Shown here piece after piece: positions 10,730 through 22,167 of a stretch of DNA of 64,000 bases; the stretch's first letter is position 1, and the number at the start of each line of letters is the position of its first letter. Under the pieces are notes generated by a model that was given only the letters and a program-made list of their open reading frames with translations, did no database searches and was not told where the DNA came from. The position numbers were made by a program, and so were the translations under genes. The DNA is taken from contig NC_030383.2 of NCBI RefSeq assembly GCF_001625215.2, forward strand, positions 4,972,779 to 5,036,778, read 5' to 3'. This DNA comes from Daucus carota subsp. sativus (lineage: Eukaryota; Streptophyta; Magnoliopsida; Apiales; Apiaceae).

Positions 10730-13318
10730 ATGTCGACACACAAGTTAGGAATCAAAGTACCTCCATTTGACAAGGATGACTACAACAACTGGAAGATGAA
10801 GATGTTGCTGTACATCAGAGTTGCTAATCCCATGTTCATTGGGATTCTGGAAAATGGTCCATTTGTGCCTATGAAGATTATTCCTGAATCTGTTGAAAAT
10901 GGTGTTCGTATTCCACAGAAGTCTGTTCCCAAAGAGAAAAGTGAATACACTGACACTGATAAGGAATATGTTGCACAGGATCATAATCTGCAACTCATAA
11001 TTGTTGAATCAATGACCAAGACAATGACACATCTGATACTAAGTCTAAAAACTTCAAAGCAGATGTGGGACACTATTGAGGCATTGATGGAGGGATCTGA
11101 AGAAGTCAGGGAAAACAGATACGATATGCTAATTGCCAGATATGAAGCATTTCAGGCAATACCTGGAGAGAACATTTCTCAAATCTACGAGAGGTTCATG
11201 TTGTTACTGAATGAACTCACCCTGCATGGAAAGACTTATCCACAGAAAGAGATTAACAGAAAGTTCTCATTTGTGATGCCACCCCATCTAGTTGTAAAGA
11301 CAGAGACCATCCGGGAAAGAAGCGACTTCAGGACTATGACTTTGGAAAAGCTATTTGGAAAACTGAAGACGTTTGAGATGGAACTTGAACAGAGAAAGAT
11401 TATATATGGTGGTGGATCAACAGAATCCAAGAGTATGGCCTTACAGAAGACCACTGCACTGATTGCTGATCAACCATACTTTGGTTATCAACAATTAGTT
11501 GAATATGGTATCAATGATCACACTGTTGCTCAGAGTGATTGTTCATCCATCAAAGCTGACTATCCTTCTACCATTACTGAGATTGTAGAAGCTGAAGTTG
11601 ATGAAGTTTCTGAAGAACCGGAGGATGAGTTCTACACTCAAGAAGAGCTGGAGCAGCTGGAAGATAAGTCAATGGCTTATATGGCTGCAAGGTTTAAGCA
11701 TATCAAGTTCAGAAAGAACCCCCGGTACAAGAAAGCTTCAGGGAACAAGTTTCAGGGTAAAGGAGGATACTCAGGCTCAGGGTCAAAGACTACTGGCAGT
11801 TTCAAACCAAACATGTATGACAAGAGCAAGGTCAGATGCTACAACTGCAATGACTTAGGGCACTTTGCAACAGAGTGCAGGAAACCCAAAGCAGCTCCTG
11901 TCAGAAGCAACTCATATGATAAGAAGAATTCTTATGAGGATCTGAAGAAAGAGAATGAGAAGCTGAAAGCTAAGTTGGAAGCAATGGTGGCCAAGCACAA
12001 AGGAAAGGCTTACATTGCTGAGGGAAAAAGCTGGGATGACACAGATTCTGATGATGAACCTGTCCAGAGCAATTATGCATTTGCATTAATGGCTGACACT
12101 GTCGAGGAATCTCCATCTCAGGTATCTCCTGAAATTTCTGTTGATGACATGACTACTGCTGATTATAAAAAGACTATAAATGAACTAGGTCAAGAGATGT
12201 ATAACTTGCACACTAGTTTATTAGCTTCAGAATCAGATAACAGTAGTCTTTCTCTAAAGATAGCTAAACTTGAAGAAAGAGTAGATGAATTAGCTTTAGA
12301 GAAACTCATAAACACTAACCTTAAAGATAGAATTGAATATCTAGAGAATAAGGAGAAGTGTAGTGCAGAAATTGAGGAGTCCCTTAGGTCTCAGATTGCT
12401 GACCTAGAAACTAAGCTTAGGGCCTATCAGAATTCTGCCTTTCTACAGAAAGAGATCTTGGATAGTCAAAGGGTTGATAAGAAGGTTGCTATTGGCCTTG
12501 ACTATAGTTCTTTGGAAAGAGCTAAAAGAAAGAAAAGAAAAGAGAATGAAGGCATATTTGTTTCAGCGGGAACTGAGAATGCTCCTGAAGGAACAAATAT
12601 ACCTAAAATTCTGAAGAACACCAAGACCCCTATCTTTAGAATGGCACAAACAGAACCTCTGATAGAAGAAGACCTTGTCATCAAGGAAGAGTTGAAAAAT
12701 GAGGAAGTTGTTAAGCCTCAAGTAAAACAGGAATCACAAGATGTACCTTCTAATTCCCACGTCAGAGATGACTCAGATAAAACTGGATTAGGAAGTACTA
12801 GTTCCAACAAAAAGAAGAACAACAGGAATGGCAAGTTAGATCCTAAGAACACCAACTCTAGGAATTCTAATGCTAGAAAGGTTTGTAATAATTGCAATTC
12901 TACTAATCATCTTACTCATGCATGTAAAGTGATTAAAGTAGATAATTCTGTTTCTAGCATGCCTAATACTGTTAACATGAATGCTGTTCATTTGCCATGT
13001 GGTAGAGTAGGTTGCATGCTATGTGCTATGAATATGATGTCTGCATGCTTTACCATGTTGAATGCATCTTTTTCTGCACCATCTACCATGAATATGAATA
13101 TGCCTGCACCTTCTGTTGCCTCTGTGGCAAAGACTGCTAGTCCTTCTAAGAAGAAGGAAACTCCCAACTCCAAGTCTAAAAGCACTTCTGCTAAGACTAA
13201 AAAGGAGAAGAGTCCAGTCACCCCTGAACAAGCACATGTTAAACCAGTTTCTGTTGATAATCCTGTTTCTACTAAATCACCTGGACCCAAGAACGTCTGG
13301 GTACCAAAGAAAGTTTAA
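10730..13318 (+). CDS. Gag of element C (862 aa)
   Basis: This is the capsid and nucleocapsid polyprotein of the element. The N-terminal ~230 residues are the usual copia Gag region (KVPPFDKDDYNNWKMKM near the start). A first CCHC knuckle (CYNCNDLGHFATEC) lies near residue 370, and a coiled-coil segment rich in K/E/L follows at about 400-425 and 500-590. A second knuckle (CNNCNSTNHLTHAC) is near residue 720, and the tail ends with VWVPKKV. The long Gag with a coiled coil is typical of Sireviruses. The frame is intact. I chose ATG 10730, which lies 84 bases after the primer-binding site and matches the family start. Confidence 0.85.
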   Translation: MSTHKLGIKVPPFDKDDYNNWKMKMLLYIRVANPMFIGILENGPFVPMKIIPESVENGVRIPQKSVPKEKSEYTDTDKEYVAQDHNLQLIIVESMTKTMTHLILSLKTSKQMWDTIEALMEGSEEVRENRYDMLIARYEAFQAIPGENISQIYERFMLLLNELTLHGKTYPQKEINRKFSFVMPPHLVVKTETIRERSDFRTMTLEKLFGKLKTFEMELEQRKIIYGGGSTESKSMALQKTTALIADQPYFGYQQLVEYGINDHTVAQSDCSSIKADYPSTITEIVEAEVDEVSEEPEDEFYTQEELEQLEDKSMAYMAARFKHIKFRKNPRYKKASGNKFQGKGGYSGSGSKTTGSFKPNMYDKSKVRCYNCNDLGHFATECRKPKAAPVRSNSYDKKNSYEDLKKENEKLKAKLEAMVAKHKGKAYIAEGKSWDDTDSDDEPVQSNYAFALMADTVEESPSQVSPEISVDDMTTADYKKTINELGQEMYNLHTSLLASESDNSSLSLKIAKLEERVDELALEKLINTNLKDRIEYLENKEKCSAEIEESLRSQIADLETKLRAYQNSAFLQKEILDSQRVDKKVAIGLDYSSLERAKRKKRKENEGIFVSAGTENAPEGTNIPKILKNTKTPIFRMAQTEPLIEEDLVIKEELKNEEVVKPQVKQESQDVPSNSHVRDDSDKTGLGSTSSNKKKNNRNGKLDPKNTNSRNSNARKVCNNCNSTNHLTHACKVIKVDNSVSSMPNTVNMNAVHLPCGRVGCMLCAMNMMSACFTMLNASFSAPSTMNMNMPAPSVASVAKTASPSKKKETPNSKSKSTSAKTKKEKSPVTPEQAHVKPVSVDNPVSTKSPGPKNVWVPKKV

Positions 13319-13329
13319 TCCATTTGTGA

Positions 13330-16300
13330 ATGCAGGGCACAGGAAAGAAAAGAAAAGTTGTGTGGGTTCTTGATAGTGGTTGTTCAAGACACATGACTGG
13401 TGAAAAGTCCCTGCTCACAGATGTAGTGATGAGAACCGGCCCAATTGTAATCTTTGGAGATGACAGCAAAGGTTTTACAACGGGATATGGTAAGCTGAAA
13501 GTTGGAAATGTCATAATTGAAGACATCTCTCTGGTAGAAGGACTCAAGCATAATTTACTAAGTATCAGTCAGTTCTGTGACAAAGGATACGACGTAATCT
13601 TTCAGAAGGAAGTTTGCTTAATCCAGAACCGGAAGAACAAGGATCTTACACTCCGTGGTGTAAGAAAATCAAGTTTGTTTATAGCCGACATAGACTCAGC
13701 AAGTAAGGGGGAGGTCAAGTGTTTCTACACCAAGGCCTCTGCTGATGATAGTTGGTTATGGCATCGGAAGCTCTCACACTTGAACTTTAAGACTATGAAC
13801 TCTTTAGTCAAAAGGGAACTTGTGAGAGGATTGCCACAGAAAGAATTCTGTCAAGAAGGACTCTGTGATGCATGTGAAAAAGGGAAGTCAAAGAAAGCAT
13901 CACACAGGAGCAAAGGCATGACTGACATTGGTTCACCCCTTCAACTGATTCATATGGATCTGTTTGGACCAGTCAACATTCCTTCTATATCAAGGAAAAG
14001 ATATGCTCTTGTGATCGTCGATGACTACTCAAAATACACATGGGTATTATTCTTACATTCAAAGGATGAAGCAGCACTCGTCATCATTGATCATATCAAG
14101 AAGATTGAAAAGGAAGCAGATCTGCCAGTAAGGGCAATCAGATCAGATAATGGAACAGAATTTCGTAATGCTGTTCTTAATGACTTCTGTACTGATAAGA
14201 GCATCTCTCGTCAGTATTCAGCTCCAAGGACTCCACAACAAAATGGTGTCGTAGAAAGGAAGAACAGAACCTTGATTGAAGCAGCAAGGACAATGATTAG
14301 TCAATCAAGACTTCCAATCTATTTCTGGGCTGAAGCTGTAAGCACTGCTTGCTACACTCAAAATCGTACCCTGATTAACAAGGATTTGGATAAGACTCCT
14401 TATGAAGTAATGGCCAACAGAAAACCATCACTGAGTTACTTTCATGTGTTTGGTGCAAAATGCTTTGTGTTAAAAGAAGAGCATTTGGGAAAGTTTGATG
14501 CCAAAGCTGAAGAAGGCATATTTCTGGGCTATTCTTTGGAATCTAAGGCCTACAGGGTTTATCTGATCAATGAAGACAAGCTGATTGAAAGCATCAATGT
14601 AAGATTTGATGATACCAAACTCCCAAGTCTCCAAAAGGAAAATGAATCTGATTCCCTGGAATTTGAGAATTTAGAAGACATCTACTTAGGAGAAGATGAA
14701 CCTGAGGCTGATATAAGAGATCCTAATGCAAATGAAGAGAATGCTGATCCTGAACCATCTGGAGGAAGTATTGGCAACAATACAAATGATCATCATGGTC
14801 ACAGTGGTCAAAGTGGAGGATCATCAAATAGGATATACATCAGCTCAGGGGGAGTAAGTCAAAGTGGATCTACTAGTCATCACACTCAACACAACTATGA
14901 TTTTGGTGAATCATCAAGATTGAATCTGCCAAGACAAAGGGTATGGAGTAGAGACCATCCTGTTGAACAAATCATTGGTGATCCAGACACAGGAGTACAG
15001 ACTAGAAGAGCAACTCAGAATGAATGTAACTTTGCTGGATTCTTGTCTCAGACAGAACCAAAGAAAGTTGAAGAGGCTCTAAGTGATCCAGATTGGGTAT
15101 CTGCAATGCAGGAAGAACTCAATCAATTCGAAAGGCAGAAAGTTTGGAAGCCAGTGCCAAGACCTAAAGGAAAATCTATAGTTGGCACTAGATGGGTTTT
15201 TAGAAACAAACTGGATGAAGATGGTATTGTTACGAGGAATAAGGCAAGACTGGTTGCAAAGGGTTATTCACAAGAAGAAGGAATTGATTATGATGAAACC
15301 TACGCTCCAGTTGCTAGGCTTGAAGCAATCAGGATGTTCTTAGCATTTGTTGCACACTCCAACTTTAAAGTATATCAGATGGATGTGAAAAGTGCATTCC
15401 TGAATGGTGATCTGGAAGAGGAAGTCTATGTTGAACAACCCCCTGGGTTTGAAGACAAAGAATTTGAAGACTTCGTATACTTTCTCTTCAAAGCACTCTA
15501 TGGCCTGAAGCAAGCCCCTCGAACCTGGTATGACACTCTTTCCAAGTTCTTACTTGAAAATGGTTTCACCAGAGGTATCATCGATAAAACTCTTTTCCAT
15601 AAAAAGCATAAGGATGATATAATTCTTGTACAAGTATATGTCGATGACATTATATTTGGTTCTACTAATGATCTTTTGTGCGAAAGATTTGCTAAGTTAA
15701 TGCAGAGCAAGTATGAGATGAGCATGATGGGAGAATTGTCCTTCTTCCTAGGACTTCAAGTCATTCAGAAGCCTGACGGTATTTTTATCTGCCAATCTAA
15801 ATACATCAAGGATCTTCTGAAGAAATATGGAATGGAAGAAGCATCTACTGCCAAAACCCCTATGCCAACTGCTGTCAAACTTGATCAGGACAAATCTGGT
15901 AAGTCAGTTGACATCACGAAGTATCGAGGTATGATTGGCTCTCTCTTATACTTAACTGCTAGTAGACCAGATATCATGTTCGCAACTTGTTTATGTGCTA
16001 GATTCCAGGCTGATCCTAAAGAGTCACATCTTATAGCTGTTAAGCGTATTTTTAGGTATCTTAAGGGAACCCCCAATCTAGGGATTTGGTACCCTAAAGA
16101 TACAGGTTTTAATCTGGTTGGCTATACAGATTCTGATTTTGCAGGATGTAAGATTGATAGGAAAAGTACTTCAGGAAGCTGTCAGTTTCTTGGACGAAGG
16201 TTGGTGTCATGGTATAGCAAGAAGCAACACTTCGTGTCTACGTCTACAGCGGAAGCTGAATATATAGCTGCTGGAAGTTGCTATGCTCAAATCTTGTGGA

Positions 16301-16584
16301 TGAGAAATCAACTACAAGACTATGGACTCATGTTGGATAAAATTCCGATTCTGTGTGATAACACGAGTGCCATTGCCATTGCCAACAATCCTGTTCAACA
16401 CTCCAGGACAAAGCATATTGATATCAGGTATCATTTCCTTCGCGAGCATGTCATGAATGGAACAGTAGAGTTACACTTTGTACCTACTGATCAACAAATT
16501 GCAGACATCTTCACTAAACCACTAGACGAATCCACTTTCTCTAGACTGGTTGGTGAACTTGGGATGTTAAATATGTCTAATTAA
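13330..16584 (+). CDS. Pol polyprotein of element C (1084 aa)
   Basis: Domains in order are aspartic protease ([10 protein letters not shown], residues ~16-25), integrase zinc finger (WHRKLSH ... CDACEKGK), integrase core (HMDLFGPV, then DNGTEF, then a downstream Glu), reverse transcriptase (central YVDDIIFGS near residue 770) and RNase H ([16 protein letters not shown], and [12 protein letters not shown] at the end). All catalytic motifs are present and there is no internal stop. The ATG at 13330 follows the gag stop by 12 nt and is preceded directly by an in-frame TGA (13327-13329). Pol is therefore not reached by a simple frameshift from gag. The element looks able to supply these enzymes. 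Confidence 0.9.
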   Translation: MQGTGKKRKVVWVLDSGCSRHMTGEKSLLTDVVMRTGPIVIFGDDSKGFTTGYGKLKVGNVIIEDISLVEGLKHNLLSISQFCDKGYDVIFQKEVCLIQNRKNKDLTLRGVRKSSLFIADIDSASKGEVKCFYTKASADDSWLWHRKLSHLNFKTMNSLVKRELVRGLPQKEFCQEGLCDACEKGKSKKASHRSKGMTDIGSPLQLIHMDLFGPVNIPSISRKRYALVIVDDYSKYTWVLFLHSKDEAALVIIDHIKKIEKEADLPVRAIRSDNGTEFRNAVLNDFCTDKSISRQYSAPRTPQQNGVVERKNRTLIEAARTMISQSRLPIYFWAEAVSTACYTQNRTLINKDLDKTPYEVMANRKPSLSYFHVFGAKCFVLKEEHLGKFDAKAEEGIFLGYSLESKAYRVYLINEDKLIESINVRFDDTKLPSLQKENESDSLEFENLEDIYLGEDEPEADIRDPNANEENADPEPSGGSIGNNTNDHHGHSGQSGGSSNRIYISSGGVSQSGSTSHHTQHNYDFGESSRLNLPRQRVWSRDHPVEQIIGDPDTGVQTRRATQNECNFAGFLSQTEPKKVEEALSDPDWVSAMQEELNQFERQKVWKPVPRPKGKSIVGTRWVFRNKLDEDGIVTRNKARLVAKGYSQEEGIDYDETYAPVARLEAIRMFLAFVAHSNFKVYQMDVKSAFLNGDLEEEVYVEQPPGFEDKEFEDFVYFLFKALYGLKQAPRTWYDTLSKFLLENGFTRGIIDKTLFHKKHKDDIILVQVYVDDIIFGSTNDLLCERFAKLMQSKYEMSMMGELSFFLGLQVIQKPDGIFICQSKYIKDLLKKYGMEEASTAKTPMPTAVKLDQDKSGKSVDITKYRGMIGSLLYLTASRPDIMFATCLCARFQADPKESHLIAVKRIFRYLKGTPNLGIWYPKDTGFNLVGYTDSDFAGCKIDRKSTSGSCQFLGRRLVSWYSKKQHFVSTSTAEAEYIAAGSCYAQILWMRNQLQDYGLMLDKIPILCDNTSAIAIANNPVQHSRTKHIDIRYHFLREHVMNGTVELHFVPTDQQIADIFTKPLDESTFSRLVGELGMLNMSN

Positions 16585-17414
16585 TTAGACAAGAAATAAC
16601 TGCAATTTGTTCGTAAGTTCACAAGTTTTAAAATGTACATATTTTCAGGACTTGTGAATTTACAAAGTGCATCCAGTATTCTAAATAATTTTCTGATAAT
16701 TAGTTTTAGTTATTTGCCATGATTTATATGATCTGCATAATTCTATGTGATTATGTGATTAAATGCTAAGTGGTAGATATTTAGAATTAATTCTCTTGAA
16801 TTATTTAAGTGCTTATATTCAATTAATGAATATTAGTGATTATTTAATTCATATTTTAATTATATTTGATTAATGGATTTGGAGCAATTCAAATTATTTT
16901 AAGTTGACCATTGATTAAATCTTAATTAAAATAATTGCAGCACAATTCATTAAATATGTGTTGACTAAATTTTAATTTAGTTAAACTTATTTAATCTAAT
17001 TGTGATATCAATTTGTTAGATTATTTTGAATTTCATCAAAATTCATTTAACAAAATTGATATATAAAAGTGTTTCACTTGATTTTAGCCTAAGTATGTAT
17101 ATATATCTGATGCTAGGCGCAACATTTGACCAAGTCAAATGTTGCGCCCTTGACCAACAGGTGTATATATTTTTTTGGTTAAGTCAAGTTCTGCTGCACT
17201 GTATGATTGAAGCGCAAACTTTGACCGAGTCAAAGTTTGCGCCTCGAGCGTATATGTCTGTAGACTGAGTATATTTCGACTTAGAAATATTCTAAGTCCT
17301 CCAAACTTGCGCCTCATACAGTGCATGTATGAGGGGCAGTTTCGTCAATTCAATTGTCGCGCCTAACGCACCTCCCTGTATGCATTATAGAGGGCAACTT
17401 GGTAATTAACCAAG
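16585..17414 (+). other. Element C spacer between pol and ORF3, AT-rich with palindromes
   Basis: The first ~520 bases are AT-rich without recognisable content. From 17116 on there are strong palindromes of the LTR type. One spans 17116-17148 (15-bp arms, GGCGCAACATTTGAC and its reverse complement, 3-nt loop). Another spans 17212-17242 (14-bp arms, GCGCAAACTTTGAC). CCTCATACA and TGTATGAGG pair around 17312-17334. GCAACTTGGT at 17394-17403 pairs with 17409-17418. No coding capacity is supported. Confidence 0.75.
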
Positions 17415-19493
17415 TTGCGCCTCGGTTATACTCTGTGTATATGTACTGGACTTAGAGTTCATAACCAAGGCACCACTTCACAAACACTTGAAGCAGAAAC
17501 TACTCTACCCCTCAGCCAGCCAAGTCTTATTTCTGAGAGAGAGGGAGAAAGTGCCTTAAGTGCACCACACAAGGAGGTTGTTTCTGAATCTGCAGCTCTG
17601 TCTCCTAGTCAGGAAAGGAGAATAGAACCTGAGACAACTGCAGAACTGTCTTTTTCTTCACCATCTCAGCCAAATATTACTTCAATGCACAGTGAGGTTG
17701 CACACACAATAGAAGAATTGACGGTTGCTAACACTTTGTCGTCCATGTCAGGGATAGACACTGTTGTTACTGATCCTATTCAGGGTCAAATGCCTTCACA
17801 GGCTTCTGGGGGAAACTTGGATGAAATGCCACATTCTACATCCTTGTCTACCCCCCTGGGAGGAACATTCCCAGATCCTTCAAAGGACTCTTCACCTCTC
17901 GAAGGTGAACGGCAATCTGTTTCTGAGCCCTTCGTATCAGGAAGTGTGCCAGTTACAGAGGACTTGTCACAAAGTCTTTCGCCGTCAAAGGCAGTTGTGG
18001 GAAACCAGGGTGCTTCGCCAATTCAAGGATCACATCCTTCGAGCCCTGTGTCTACCCACCCTGAGATTCCAACTCAGGATCCAACAAAGGACTCACCACT
18101 TTCAAGTGGTCGGCAACTTGTTTCTTATGACTCAGATTCATCTGACGAGGAAACCGAGGACGAAGGCTTACGAACCTTCATTGCACCTTCTGTGACCTCT
18201 CTAGAAGAGGCTAAGAAGATTTCACTTGCAGGTACATCTAAGGATGCTGGAACTTCTTTGAGTGAGAGGGAAACACTTACAGAACTAGTTATACAGAAAC
18301 CCTCTGACCCACTGAGTGTTCTAGCTTTGAGTGAAATGAGAGAAACACCTGCAGAACGTACTAGTGAGAACCCCATATCCCAACCTACAATTGACTCTGC
18401 CATTCCAACTGTATCTGTGACAGAATTTGAAGCTCTGAAATTCAAAGTTCAACACTTAGAAGCTGAGAATCTTGTTCTACGGGAGGAGTTGGTAGAAATC
18501 AAAACAACAATGGAGCAAAGGTTGGCTGCCCTGGAGGCTAAGTTGCTGGCATCTCAACCTTCCAGAGAGGATTACTCAACTGAGGGGGAGAGAGCAGCAG
18601 AAAAAGCAAAAGGGAAGAGGGTGATAACAGGGGTGTCTGAAGAACTGATTGATTCTGCTCTTAGGCATCAATTCAGTTACACTCATGATGAATACATCCC
18701 TGAGTTTGTGGATGACAGGGTGATTAGGATGGTTGGTGCTGAGAATGAAGATCTTGAAGAAGGAGAAATCCCAGATGCTGAAGTCTTTGCTGATGAACTT
18801 GCATATCACAATGACATCTTTCCTGCTGAAGAGTTTGAAATTGCAAATCCACAAGACATTGCTAATGTTGCTAGGGATTATGCTGAGCAAAAGAGAGCAA
18901 GGGAGAAGTTAGAAAACCAAAGACGGATTCGAAGGGAAAGGAGACTTGCCAACTTACATAAAGATGGAGCTGAATGGGATGCTGCTAGATCTGTGTTTGA
19001 CTTTCCAGAGGTCACTCAAGATAATGATGATGACGAAGTAAAAGATATCTTTGACTCCTTCAGGAACAACTACAAAGATTTACATGATTATCACGAGGTG
19101 TTGAATGATATCATTTCTACTGTGTCTGTTGCTGTTCTTCCCAGAAGAGGATGGATGGTTAACATATCATTTGAGCTACAAAGAGAAGGCCATGGACTCA
19201 AGCATGTGTCAAGTCAGTTTCTCAGAGATCTATCTTTAACTGAGCTGTTTGTGGTAAGAAACAAGATCATCTCTACCGGCAGAAAGCATAATGAAGTATT
19301 CAGAGATATGGTGGAAGAATGGATCACTGATATTGGAGTTGAAATTCATGACAAGCCCTCAGTTATTAAGTACTTCAAGGATGGTATGATTCAGAGTATA
19401 GGACTCACTGATGAAGACCCAGTTCGGTCAGATCAGTTCCATAATCTAGCTTGCCCGGACCGGGCTTTCAGTCTTTGGTCGGGCCGGCCGTAA
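17415..19493 (+). pseudogene. Element C ORF3, middle part; N-terminal region missing
   Basis: The frame is open but has no ATG before 17685. Its start matches the Ser/Glu-rich middle of ORF3 of element B (SQPS and SSSQEKG-like stretches), so the first several hundred residues of the family protein are absent. A coiled coil follows (about 18420-18540), then an acidic region and a helical region ending near DPVRSDQF at about 19440. After this the reading frame enters the GC-rich insert and stops at 19493. It is probably a broken copy; whether other genomic copies share the same damage is not visible here. Confidence 0.6.
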
Positions 19494-19722
19494 TGAATGA
19501 TCGTTGTTCGGGAACAAAACAATAAGACTTAAGGCTTTCGCTATCGCTCTTCGCCTAAAGCCGTAACTTCGCTCTTCGATCCTTCGCTATCGCAAGAATA
19601 TAGCGATCGAAGAGCTATCGCTCAGCTGCTTCGCGTTTAGAAAGCCGTATTGCCCGAAGGGGGCATGCTGCAAAAGCGTAGGTGAGTGATAAGCGTAGGA
19701 GGCGTGATACAATCCTCGTATA
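19450..19722. other. GC-rich foreign insert in ORF3 of element C (possible organelle DNA)
   Basis: About 270 bases stand out in base composition from the surrounding AT-rich element. They are rich in CTTCG, CGCTATCG and other short inverted repeats (GCCCGG-A-CCGGGC near 19454; CTTCGATC and GATCGAAG near 19576-19620). The ORF3 frame shifts from phase 3 before to phase 1 after. The look resembles plant mitochondrial intergenic DNA, but I recognise no gene in it. The boundaries are approximate. Confidence 0.45.
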
Positions 19723-20433
19723 CTGAAATATCTTGAAGCTCAAGTCAGGGAGAAGTGCTCAAGGACTAGCAAGGGAAGACTAACTGCTGAACTGCTATAT
19801 GCCTATCGTCTGAACTTTGCTGCTCTGAGAGAATTAGACTTATCAGCCATCAATCGTCAACCACCATATCCACTGCCTCCACTAGACCCTGAAGCTCCTG
19901 AAATTCCAAATGCACCTGTTGTCACTTACAATCCTACATCTGTAATATTCAAGAAGAAGAAAGACTCTGAAGTCACTGCTATACCACTCACAGAGATTGG
20001 AAAACTCAATTCCAAAAGAATCACTCGTGCAGTTGCAGCTGTTAAGTGGTCAGTGGTAAAAGAAGACAAGAGTGTGCTCAAAGATTTGGTTGATCTTCTG
20101 GAGATAAGAAAAGCTGTAGAGACTGTCCACAACACTTCTAGAGTTCGTGCTCATCCATCAAGGATCATTATGAAAATTGAAGGAATGGAGATGAATGTCA
20201 CTTTCAAGAAGTTGAAGAAGATGGTTCACCTGCAAACTTTAGAGAAGATGAAGAAAAATCTAGAGCAACCTCCACCTGAGAATACACTGGAGCAAGTGGC
20301 ACTGAGTACCATTACAGCAAGGATTGAAGAGATTGAAAACAAGCTTACTCAGAAGAGAGTAGAGGAAGCTGCAAAGAGGAAAGCAGAGCAGAAGCTGATT
20401 AATGCAAGAGCCAAGAAACCAAGGAAAGATTAG
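19708..20433 (+). pseudogene. Element C ORF3, C-terminal part
   Basis: The ORF3 frame resumes after the GC-rich insert, open from 19708 (after a TGA at 19705). The protein has a Pro-rich segment (PPYPLPPLDPEAPEIP) and a Lys/Glu-rich helical C-terminus ending KKPRKD. No ATG start is plausible before 20053. It is the counterpart of the element B ORF3 tail at 22221-23396 and lies just upstream of the polypurine tract. Confidence 0.6.
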
Positions 20434-20602
20434 TTCAGGCTAGAGGAACAATGGCTGCTTGTATTTACTTTTGATTTCTGGAAAATGTAAGATATAATCC
20501 AGACTGTACTTAGTATTATTTCCTGTTTAAAATAGTATGCTTTTTCACTGTGTCAGTTGAGTTATCCTCTTAAAGGATTTGCTTGTCGAACTCTAACAAT
20601 CA

Positions 20603-20615
20603 AATAGGGGGAGAT
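20603..20615 (+). other. Polypurine tract of element C
   Basis: AATAGGGGGAGAT directly precedes the 3' LTR. It is the plus-strand primer site and the same GGGGGAGAT core is found in elements A (1042-1050) and B (23531-23539). Confidence 0.85.
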
Positions 20616-22167
20616 TGTAAAGCATAATGTAACGTAAATGTAATTACGATAACTCAACACATCAAAAGACAGGAAACAATACGTAAGTATAATACAGGAA
20701 TCTACAGGTTGGAGATTCGATACGAATAGACAAAGTCAATCAAGATATCTGAGACGAGCATCTGTCCACTGGAAGAAGTTCATTAACATGTTCAAGCCTC
20801 AGTGAAGAATAAAGTTCAATTTGTTTCTGTTATCAAGATTGCCTGAAGATCAAGTATCAAAGACCAGAAGATTCCAGTATATTTAATTTGATTATTTATA
20901 ATCAAATTTATCGAAGCAACATCTAACCTGGAATGACTGATCAAGTATATTATCAAGCAAAGGATTCAAGGAATTATTTCAGTTCGAGTCGTTCGTGAAC
21001 CAGACCAGTGCACAGGACGTCAGAGCATACGAAAGTATTCAATGAATTCGATCAACGAATTAATTGATCAAGTCAATCGAGATGCTCCTGGATTTATTGC
21101 CAAAAGACTTCTTAAATATATATATATGTATATATATATTAATTGTGAATTATTTGAAGTTAAATAATTCAAGTAATTAACTTATCACAATTAATTAAAT
21201 ATATATATATATGTATATATTTAATTCATGCAAAAAGGAATGACTTGAGAAATTTCTCTAAGTCATTATACTGTGTAAGAGTTGAGGCGCAAGGTTTGAC
21301 CAAAGTCAAAACCTGCGCTTCTCCTCTTCACAGTATAAGTCTGTAAGAATTCTAAGTCACTAAGTATGGCCACTGTTGGAGCGCAACCTTTGACCAAGTC
21401 AAAGGTTGCGACCCTAGATCTTGTCCCAGGCGCAACTTCACTCTAATCTTTCTAAGTCATACAGGGGAACACCAAGTGAAGAGGCGCAATGTTTGACCAT
21501 GTCAAAGCGCAAGGTTTGACTTAGTCAAACATTGCGCTTGACACTGAATCAACTCTGTGGTCAAGCAATTATTCTATCTCAAGTCACATATGAATGCCTG
21601 TACAAGCGCAAACTTTGACCAGGGGGCGCCAAGTTTGACTCTCACATTTGAAGACACTGGAATATACATATATGTATATATGGAGCGCAACTTAGCTATA
21701 CATATATTCATATATATATATATGTATATGAAAGTGGCGCCAATCTCCTGTGTTCTTTGGAGATAGTTTTATTTTTATTAAACGAAGTCGTCCAGGACGA
21801 ACTCGTTAACCATGGTTAGTTGTTGGAAAGCCTATAAATAGAGGTTGATGTTTTCATTTGAAAACAACTACACACTTTGTAAGTGCACACACTATACACG
21901 TTCTCGAGAGTTCAATTAGAAGATCGTATTTATCGAGAGTTTGTAATAGAGTGATTGTAGTCTCTGCAGCCGACACTTGTGTTGGAATTTGTAGCACCCG
22001 AGGATTATTTCTAATACAAGAATATTCCCCGACTTGCTGGAGTTATTTATTTACGATTGATTTAACATGGACTGAAACAAAGATTATCCGCAATTAAATT
22101 AAATCGAAGAAATTGGTAAGACGTATTCAACCCCCCCCCCCCCTTCTACGTCTGATTGGACCTAACA
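20616..22167 (+). repeat. 3' LTR of element C (1552 bp)
   Basis: It is nearly identical to 9083-10631. By eye it differs by about two substitutions (9257 versus 20791, and 9550 versus about 21082) and by length changes in AT and C tracts (C8 versus C13 near the end). It includes the same palindrome array and TATA box (21833-21840). Confidence 0.9.
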
